Source: Leptodontidium sp. MPI-SDFR-AT-0119 (Eukaryota > Ascomycota > Leotiomycetes > Helotiales > Leptodontidiaceae). From it: 64,000 nucleotides of DNA. This document shows, piece by piece, positions 57,423 to 64,000 of the stretch. Under the pieces are notes generated by a model. That model was not told the origin of the DNA and ran no database searches. It saw only the letters and a list, made by a program, of their open reading frames with translations. Within the stretch, counting starts at the first letter, position 1. Every line of letters begins with the position of its first letter. Position numbers and translations under genes: made by a program. The stretch spans positions 1,054,001 through 1,118,000 of the forward strand of contig JAHLEZ010000007.1 in NCBI GenBank assembly GCA_020726505.1, read 5' to 3'.

Positions 57423-58589
57423 TTACAGACGGGCCGAGATCTCAATACTTTCCACCTCCTTCTGGCTGACCCTACTTACAGCCTTCCTTGGAGCCACATT
57501 CAGCGGCTCAACCTTGTTCTCCCATCCCATCCTCTCCACAATCTTTTCCCAACTCCTCATCGCCCTCTCGGCATGCTCCCTCGGCACACTCTCATCCTCC
57601 CTGAGCAAACTCCTATTGAAAAGCTCCATCGAGATCCACCCCTTATACCCCAACCCCTCCTCTTCATCACAAATCGCCTTCAAGACATCCATCACAGGCA
57701 AATACCCCCCTCTCTCCTCCTCACACATAAAAAGCCTACAATTCCTACTCCAGCTCATCCTCGGCTTCTGGCCCTCCACATGAAAAGCATGACTCTCAGA
57801 CATCGGCACCCTCAAACGTTCCGCATCAACAGCCTGCACATAAAAAATCTTCTTCGCATCAATCGTCCTCGCCATCCTCCTCAAACTCTCCTTAAACGTC
57901 ACATCCGCACCAACACACTTCCCATCCTCGGCGCACGGATCCGCATACTCCCTCCCAGCGATATTAAACGTATCAAGACACAGTCCAAAATTATCCCTCC
58001 CCACCGCCTCGACAACACTCCACGCCTTCTCCCACGTATCGTTGAACGTACCCCAGCAGAGATTCTCATAGGCGAATTTAAACGGCGGGTTTTGAGACGC
58101 GCCTAGATCGGCGATTTCCCGCAGGTCGCGAGATACGATAGCTAGATCCCCGGTCACGCCTTCGGTCATGAATGTGCATGGGATCTGGATGATGTCCGTC
58201 CCAAGGATGCGAGCGATCTCGAACCAGAGGTGGAGTTCTTCTAGTTTTTGAGCGCGGGCGGTAGGGGAGAGCAGACCCTCGCAGTTGTTGAAGGGTCCGA
58301 TGCCCATTATTTCTAGGTTGAGAGTGGTGCATTGGGCGCGGATTTGGTGCGCGGCGAGGAGTTGGTTGGATGGTGTTGGACCGCCTGGGAGGGAGGAGGC
58401 GAGGTAGAGGAGGTCTTCGAAGAAGATCTCTATTCCGGGGAGGGAGGCGGAGGATGCGGCGGCGAGTTTGGGGGAGAGGGTGTGGGCCCATGCTCGCTGG
58501 GGGGTGTTAGTGGTGTTGTTTTGGATGAGATGGGATGAGGGAGGACTTACGCCTAGAGACATGCTGCAGATTGCTGGTTTGTAGGACAT
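57423..58589 (-). CDS. qutC: 3-dehydroshikimate dehydratase-like (sugar phosphate isomerase/epimerase fold)
   Basis: Exons 57423..58496 and 58551..58589 (intron 54 nt, in frame without stops, so retention is possible), 370 aa. It starts MSYKPAICSMSLG-RAWAHTLSPKLAAAS and has GIEIFFEDLLYLA, GIGPFNNCEGL, IQIPCTFM, FAYENLCWGTF, GLCLDTFNIAG, KIFYVQAVDAERL and GWISMELFNRSL. The Glu, Asp and His residues in these blocks are the metal-binding set of the TIM-barrel enzyme (Neurospora qa-4, Aspergillus qutC), which converts 3-dehydroshikimate to protocatechuate. Length matches the about 360-residue fungal enzymes. Its neighbour on the same strand is a quinate permease, supporting this call over a generic isomerase. 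Confidence 0.85.
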   Translation of the reverse strand: MSYKPAICSMSLGVSPPSSHLIQNNTTNTPQRAWAHTLSPKLAAASSASLPGIEIFFEDLLYLASSLPGGPTPSNQLLAAHQIRAQCTTLNLEIMGIGPFNNCEGLLSPTARAQKLEELHLWFEIARILGTDIIQIPCTFMTEGVTGDLAIVSRDLREIADLGASQNPPFKFAYENLCWGTFNDTWEKAWSVVEAVGRDNFGLCLDTFNIAGREYADPCAEDGKCVGADVTFKESLRRMARTIDAKKIFYVQAVDAERLRVPMSESHAFHVEGQKPRMSWSRNCRLFMCEEERGGYLPVMDVLKAICDEEEGLGYKGWISMELFNRSLLREDESVPREHAERAMRSWEKIVERMGWENKVEPLNVAPRKAVSRVSQKEVESIEISARL

Positions 58590-59732
58590 TTTGAATGTGG
58601 ATGGATGTATGAGCTAGAAATAAGTAGGTGGTGGCTGTCCACAATTGTGACGATGATGGAACAATGAAGTCCAACCAAAGCCAAGAAGATAAGGCTGTGT
58701 ATTGAGCAGACTGAGAGACGGCAATGATATGTAGTCCAAGACGAGTTTGGTCAAGTATCAGATGACTTTCCAACCCGTTCAAACGACCAGATGAAAAGAT
58801 CACAACAATATGCAACTAAGTTCCACAAACCAGTAGGATTTATTAAAAGTTAGAAAGAAAGAGAGAAAGAAGATCTCCAACCAACCCGTCTTATCAAACA
58901 CCTTCCAAGATCCACCACACACACGTATGGGGAAGGTCGCAGTCCTGGACTGCATCGCACTGCATGTGGAAGAGGTTATTCGCGGCCTGACTCGGAAGAA
59001 TCAAACTGCACCTCTGCGGACCAAGGCTCCAGAACTCGAAACCAGCATCCGCTTCTCCCACTCATCGTATTGGACAATTTAGACTGGGAGAGCTTGAGAG
59101 GTCGTGTAAGCGAAGTAATGGTTTCTTGTGTTTGTGGCGATCGCGTTGGCGAGAGGAGGGAGCGGATGAGGATTTTTCCTAGGGGGCTTGGAGGGCAGTA
59201 ATGTTTTGCCGGCCGATGGTTGGTGCAGAAAGATGTATGTGGAGGGAGGGCTTGGCGAAGACCGGGGTTGAGACGTCACGATTGATTGATGAGTTCGCGA
59301 GACCTTCCTAAGTTCTTTTATTTCATCTGCAGGCTTTGCAGATTCAACATTTTGGAGGGTTTGCCTCGAGACAACGAGATCTCGGCTCTCGGCAGTCGGA
59401 TCAGAGGGGGGAGGGGGTGTTTTCGTCATGTCAAAACTCAAGCGGATGTGAGGGTTGTCACTTGAGGGGAGTTGAATTCTTCCCATGCGAGTTACTTGCC
59501 TTCTACCTATATCCGGTCATTACCTCCTTTAGATTCCGTTCTTGGTATTAGAATAGGTTCAATATGTGCAGTTAAGTGCTGCCACCACATTCTTACTGCT
59601 TTCCCGTTGCACATCTGTCTGTTTTAGTAAAGTGTCTTTCTCCTTATTTCTCTCTCTGTCTTTCTCACCAGGAGCTTCCTACTCCTTATTAAAGTACAAT
59701 TACATACACATCAGTACTCTCATCCAAAGAAA
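58590..59732. other. Divergent promoter region of the quinate-type cluster, 1.1 kb
   Basis: Between the dehydratase and the Gfo/Idh/MocA gene, which are divergent, so both probably share control here. I looked for the known qa/qut activator site GGRTAARYRYTTATCC and found no good match. A minus-strand frame at 59079-59486 exists but lacks family signal. Confidence 0.4.
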
Positions 59733-60854
59733 ATGACTTCCCCTCAAAAACTCAACATCATCCTCATAGGCGGCGGTCTAATCGGCCCCCGGCACGCCCT
59801 CTCCATCAATTCCAACCCCTCCCTCCACCTCCTCGCACTCATCGACCCAGCACCCCACGGTCCCCAAACCGCCTCCTCCCTCTCAACACTACACTTCTCC
59901 AGCCTCACCTCCCTCCTTACCTCCCTCTCCTCAACCACTCCCAAGCCCGACGCAGCGATAATCTGCACACCAAACCACACCCACGTCCCCATAGCACTTC
60001 AACTGATAGCCGCAGGCATCCACATCCTCATCGAGAAACCAATCTCAACATCCATACCCGAAGGAATCCAGCTCATATCCGCCGCGAAAGAAAAGGGCGT
60101 GAAGGTGTTAGTAGGCCATCATAGACGATTCAACCCTTACCTGCTCTCAGCAAAACGCACACTCGAGGCCAAGGCTTTGGGTAAAGTCATCGCCGTGCAG
60201 GGGACGTGGTGTCTCCTCAAACCATCCTCCTATTTCAACAATGGAGGAGAATGGCGACGGAGTAGTGAGAGCGGAGGTGTGATACTCATTAACCTCGTTC
60301 ATGAGCTTGATTTGTTACAATATCTCCTCGGGCCTATCGTTTGTGTATCTGCTACCGAGACGGCGAAGACGCGTGGGTTTGATGCGGAAGAGGGAGCGGC
60401 GGTTATTATGAAGTTCGAGAGTGGTGTCGTGGGCACGTTTTTGGTCAGTGATAGTACGCCTAGTCCGTGGAATTTCGAGGGTGGGACGGGTGAGAATCCG
60501 ATGGTTCCGATGGTTCCGAGGGTTGAGGAGGGGGAGGGGGTGGGTGGCTTTTATAGGATTATGGGCACGGAGGGGAGTTTGAGTGTGCCTGATTTGAGGG
60601 TTTGGAGGGGGGAGTGGGATCAGGTGTTGACGAAAGAGGAAGTGCGTGTTCAGGAGGGGAGGGTGCCATTTGATGACCAGATGGAGCATTTCAGGAGTGT
60701 TGTTAGGGAGGGAGTGAAGCCGATGTGTAGTGCGGAGGAGGCTTTGAGTGCGATGGTTGTTTGTGAGGCTGTTAAGGTGGCGATGAGAACGGGGATGTGG
60801 GTTGATATTGAGGGGTTCGAGGTTAGAGTTAGGGATGGCAGTGATAGGAAATAG
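59733..60854 (+). CDS. Gfo/Idh/MocA-family NAD(P)-dependent dehydrogenase
   Basis: Single exon, 373 aa. The Rossmann motif LIGGGLIGPRHALSI is followed by ALIDPAPHGP, CTPNHTHVPIALQLIAAGIH, ILIEKPIS (the EKP signature) and VGHHRRFNPYLLSAK. The C-terminal half has GGVILINLVHELDLLQYLLGP, with the His-Asp active-site pair of the family. The family oxidises sugars, inositol and related polyols. Because it is divergent from a 3-dehydroshikimate dehydratase and close to a quinate permease, a role in quinate/shikimate oxidation is a reasonable guess; the classical fungal enzyme for that step (qa-3/qutB) is of another family. No intron; codon use is C-rich in the first half. Confidence 0.85.
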   Translation: MTSPQKLNIILIGGGLIGPRHALSINSNPSLHLLALIDPAPHGPQTASSLSTLHFSSLTSLLTSLSSTTPKPDAAIICTPNHTHVPIALQLIAAGIHILIEKPISTSIPEGIQLISAAKEKGVKVLVGHHRRFNPYLLSAKRTLEAKALGKVIAVQGTWCLLKPSSYFNNGGEWRRSSESGGVILINLVHELDLLQYLLGPIVCVSATETAKTRGFDAEEGAAVIMKFESGVVGTFLVSDSTPSPWNFEGGTGENPMVPMVPRVEEGEGVGGFYRIMGTEGSLSVPDLRVWRGEWDQVLTKEEVRVQEGRVPFDDQMEHFRSVVREGVKPMCSAEEALSAMVVCEAVKVAMRTGMWVDIEGFEVRVRDGSDRK

Positions 60855-61282
60855 GTTGATTGAAAGCAGTGTTACCTTGCAGTGTTATCCGTTTTTGAAT
60901 GAGGTGAGAGAAGTTGGAAGGGAAGCTGTGAGAGTATTTATTCAAAGTTCGGCGTACAACAACCAATAAACAGATTGAGTGACGATGCATCCCTTTTCGA
61001 GTGGGAAAGCCCAAAATTACCTCCTGTAAACGTCGCGTTGGTGCTGAACCTGAGCGAAGCCAAGACAGAAACGGGCAGAGACTGTTGTGTTCGTTATATC
61101 AGCATTGAAGATATGTGTAAGCTTGGTCATGATCATCTCTATTCTATGTTATCTATCATAAATGTACATCTTCCCTAGTAACCCATCTATCCGAGTCTAT
61201 GCCATCTATCCGCATTTTCTATACGCCATTTACAGTCATTAATCTACCCATCTATACCCACTGCCTTCCCATGATCTTTCTC
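60855..61282. other. Convergent spacer, 430 bp
   Basis: Between the Gfo/Idh/MocA stop and the permease stop. Contains a repeated CATCTATCCGYGT/CATCTATCCGCAT word near 61185-61215; nothing else. Confidence 0.4.
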
Positions 61283-63175
61283 TTACACAGTCTCTAAATG
61301 TCCCGCCTTCTCCCCCATTTCATCCTTATCAAGTCCAATCCCACTCCCCTCAACATTCCTCCTAAACAACTCCTCATCGTTCTTCAACTCCTCCAACACA
61401 ACCCTATGCGCATGTCTGGGCTTCAACTCCTTCGAAAACAAGCGATCCATACTCTCAAGCGGCACACCCTTCGTCTCAGGCAACAAGAACCACACGAAAA
61501 CAATCGAGCAGATCATCAAACTCGCAAAGAAGAAATAGACTCCATATCCCATGGCGGTGAACATCTGTGCCGTGAAGCGCGCAACGAGGAAATTGAAGAG
61601 CCAGTTGGATGCTGCGGCGAAGGCTTGGCCCAGGGTTCGTACGTTCTGGGGGAACATCTCGCTGTTGTAGACCCAGGGCGTGCCGTTCCAGGAGGGCGTG
61701 TAGAAGATTGTCCAGAGATAGAAGAATGCCATTGCGGAGATCCCACCGCTGGAGAGGGAGCCGTCTGCTGTGGAGTTGGTTTCGGGGGCGGCAATCTTGA
61801 TGTATGCGCCTACGTAGTAGAGACAGATGGCCCCTCCGAAGGCGCCGTACATCAGGAGATTGCGGCGGCCGAGATTGTCGATGAGGAAGAAAAGCCAGAT
61901 AAGTGTGACGATTGCTTTGATGACGCCGAAGATGCCGGTTGTGAGGAGGGAAGTGTTGGTCCCTGTTACGCCGATGGAGCGGAAAACTGTGGGTGAGTAG
62001 TAGTTGATGGCGTTGATACCGGATGTGTTCTGCCAGAAGAAGAGGGAGCAGCCGAGGAAGAAGCGGTAGGCTACTTTGGTATCATTGAAAAGTGCTCTAG
62101 TTCAAAGTCAGTCCTGATCGTCTTTGATGCCTTTGTGGAATGCTTACTTGAAAGGTTGCCAGAAGCCAAGTCCGACGGTGGATTGTTGGTGCTCAAGTGC
62201 AGCATCGATTGCTGAGACCTCCTCCAGCATATACATGTGGTCTGAAGGTAGCTTTCGGAGCCAGCAGAGATTCTCGAGCGCTTTATTGCGTTGGTTTCGA
62301 GTCATCAACCAGCGAGGTGATTCTTTGATGAAGAAGAGCCCGATGAACATCAATCCTGCCGGGATGAGTTGAACCTGGGACGAGATCAGCTTTGTATTTT
62401 TTTGGGTGAGGATTTTGGCAACTTACAGCGAAGGGAATAATCCATTGCTCGTGATTAGGAGCCATGGTTACAGAAACTCCGTACTGTTGAAGTTAGCTTT
62501 GAAAGTCCCGAGTAGAGAAAGTACACACGTTAATCCAGAACCCAACAACCCCTCCAATCTGCCAACCCATCTCATAAAGTCCGACCAAACGACCACGAAT
62601 AGCCGGTGGCGACAACTCAGAGATATAAATCGGCGTCAAATTCGACGCCCCTCCAACCCCAATACCAGCCAAAACACGTCCGCCGTAAATAAGTCCCAGA
62701 CCCCTCGATCTATTTGCGCCAAGCATAAGCCCAGCTCCGAGAATGAAGATACCAGCGAAGATCTGAAGACCCTTCTTCCTTCCTAGATAGTGACCAGCAG
62801 CATAGGCGAAAAAGGCTCCAAAGAAAGCACCGGCTTGGTACAATGAGACAATATTTTCGGAGATGAGGTTCTGCTCGTGTTTGGAGTACTGGGCCCAGTT
62901 GAACTCATCCTTGAAACTATCTAGAGCGAGAGTTCCGCCGATGAATGCACTATCGTATCCGATCATTACGGCGCAGAATGCTGCTCTGGATACTTGTCAG
63001 CCTGGATGAACTGTTCATCGCTATTGATGTGTTCCGAACTTACACTGCTGCGCAGGAGTAGACTCGGAAGTTGTAGACGCATTTTGGCGTTGGCCGATCT
63101 AAAGAAAAGTCAGGAATTGATATTTGACTTTGTGTTGATATCGACCTTACCTTCCACAAGACTGAGAATACTCAT
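61283..63175 (-). CDS. qutD: Quinate permease (MFS sugar-transporter family)
   Basis: Six exons, complement(61283..62096, 62148..62374, 62427..62483, 62529..62985, 63044..63098, 63151..63175), 544 aa, all introns 45-58 nt. It starts MSILSLVEDRPTPKCVYNFR and has the closest resemblance I know to Aspergillus QutD and Neurospora qa-y: MIGYDSAFIGGTLALDSF, SLYQAGAFFGAFFAYAAGH, GLIYGGRVLAGIGVGGASN, PIYISELSPPAIRGRL, GVPLESMDRLFSKE. Twelve transmembrane helices can be placed. The RESPRW-type and PETKG sugar-porter signatures are present (KESPRWL, LPETKGVPLES). It imports quinate across the plasma membrane, feeding the adjacent 3-dehydroshikimate dehydratase. The exon borders were verified base by base. 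Confidence 0.92.
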
Positions 63176-64000
63176 CTTGAGTAATGGTGATGAGGAAGAG
63201 TCCTCCAAATTTGTGACTCAAATGTAAAGTGGAGTGTGAAAACTCTTTAACTAGGGGATACTTCGGTCCAACTAGAACAGCACTCTAGAAATGGACAACC
63301 TCGCAAACGAATCGCCAACGACAAGTAAATAAATACAAGAATCGGTTTGAGGAAATGAGAGATGAGAGGAATAGAAAACGGAACTCGTAACGGCAGGCGT
63401 TCTCATATTAAATATTCTAACGATGTGGATCGTGCGTCACCCATTTGGAGTGGTTTTGGAGCCCCAGATTTGGAGATACGGGGTTGAGGAAGTGGAAGCG
63501 ACATGGCAAGGGGGCAGGGACAAGCATGCCCCAATGACTCGCTGTATGCAGCCAACCGACGTATGGCTTGAGAGGAGAGGCTAAATCGACGCCAAAGCTG
63601 CGGAGTGATGTCCATGCTTGGGGCAAAACATTCTGCCATCCTTTTTTGATGGAGGTGGGAGATGTTGATGATGTCTCGGCGTTAAATGATTGATCTCGTG
63701 GCTGCGGATGAAACGCGGCCTCGCTTCGGCCTTGTTGACGACGACATGTGGACTTCGTACATCCACGGTGGACGTTCCGCGAAGAACATTCACAAAGGCT
63801 TGATACAGAATTCAAGATGAAAAACACTACAAGCTCGAAGTGAAGCATCGGCCAACCTTCCTTGGTCAAGACTCTACTGTACCAAGAGATGCAACAAGAT
63901 CAAGCAGTGACAAGCGTCGCCCCTATTTCTCAATTCTACAATATTTATTAATTTGATCCGACTACTTTCCCCAGGCATCTCCATGTCCTCAAAGCAAAGC
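63176..64000. other. Upstream region of the permease; no gene supported
   Basis: Open minus-strand frames near 63403-63869 overlap each other in two frames and have no family signal. No RNA gene or repeat noticed before the window ends. Confidence 0.4.

Noticed and set aside
59079..59486. 135-codon minus-strand frame between the dehydratase and the dehydrogenase
   Set aside because: Pro/Ser-rich with no family signal and no supporting splice or promoter signals; could be a promoter by-product.
58590..59732. Possible qut/qa activator binding site in the divergent promoter
   Set aside because: No match good enough to the known GGRTAARYRYTTATCC palindrome was found by eye.
63417..63869. 150-codon minus-strand frame upstream of the permease
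   Set aside because: Overlaps another open frame on the same strand and resembles nothing; codon composition is that of noncoding DNA.
1..64000. CRISPR array, rRNA or bacterial operon structure
   Set aside because: Introns, gene families and spacing are those of a fungal nuclear genome; no regularly spaced repeat-spacer array was seen.

Overview
The window is nuclear DNA of a filamentous ascomycete (Pezizomycotina). Almost every gene is interrupted by short GT-AG introns of about 45-190 nt. The gene types are fungal: a HET-domain protein, 2EXR-domain proteins, COP9 subunit 6, retromer Vps17, a quinate permease and fungal APH and kinase families. Overall feel suggests Leotiomycetes, but the class cannot be proved from sequence alone. 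Exon joins were checked by hand for GT/AG borders and reading phase.

Region by region. 0-6 kb: a decayed TPR (NLR-type) fragment, a four-exon HET-domain gene, and, head to head with it, a divergent SEC18/NSF copy broken by a nonsense codon and a 25-nt deletion. 7-10 kb: a kinase-like gene converging on a one-base-frameshifted APH-type phosphotransferase. 11.1-13.1 kb: a dead piggyBac-type transposon with terminal inverted repeats and TAA/TAG stops. 13.6-29.3 kb: conserved housekeeping block with a Cys-rich small protein, a large unknown protein, CSN6, a zinc medium-chain dehydrogenase, VPS17, mitochondrial EF-G2 (MEF2) and an acidic unknown protein with SUMO-interaction-like motifs. 32-34 kb: a ferric-reductase-type membrane oxidoreductase. 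36.2-41 kb: a hAT-type MITE with a perfect 8-bp target duplication, a secreted berberine-bridge-type FAD oxidase, and an inverted pair of diverged fragments on either side of it. 41.3-52.5 kb: three 2EXR-domain genes separated by long gene-poor DNA full of decayed repeats. 52.8-56.7 kb: an Asteroid/XPG-like gene and a ribose-phosphate pyrophosphokinase. 57.4-63.2 kb: a small quinate-catabolism-like cluster (3-dehydroshikimate dehydratase, Gfo/Idh/MocA dehydrogenase, quinate permease).

How the genes work together. The right-hand cluster probably imports and degrades quinate/shikimate-type compounds. The housekeeping block has no obvious joint function. The most interesting candidate system is at the left edge: a HET-domain (heterokaryon-incompatibility type) gene divergently paired with a spare copy of the SNARE-disassembly ATPase Sec18/NSF, next to an NLR-type TPR remnant. 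Fungal allorecognition systems are known to monitor SNARE components, so this could be a decaying allorecognition locus; that link is inference.

Four genes (sec18-like, APH, and two of the 2EXR genes) have frame-breaking differences. Some may be assembly errors rather than real mutations.
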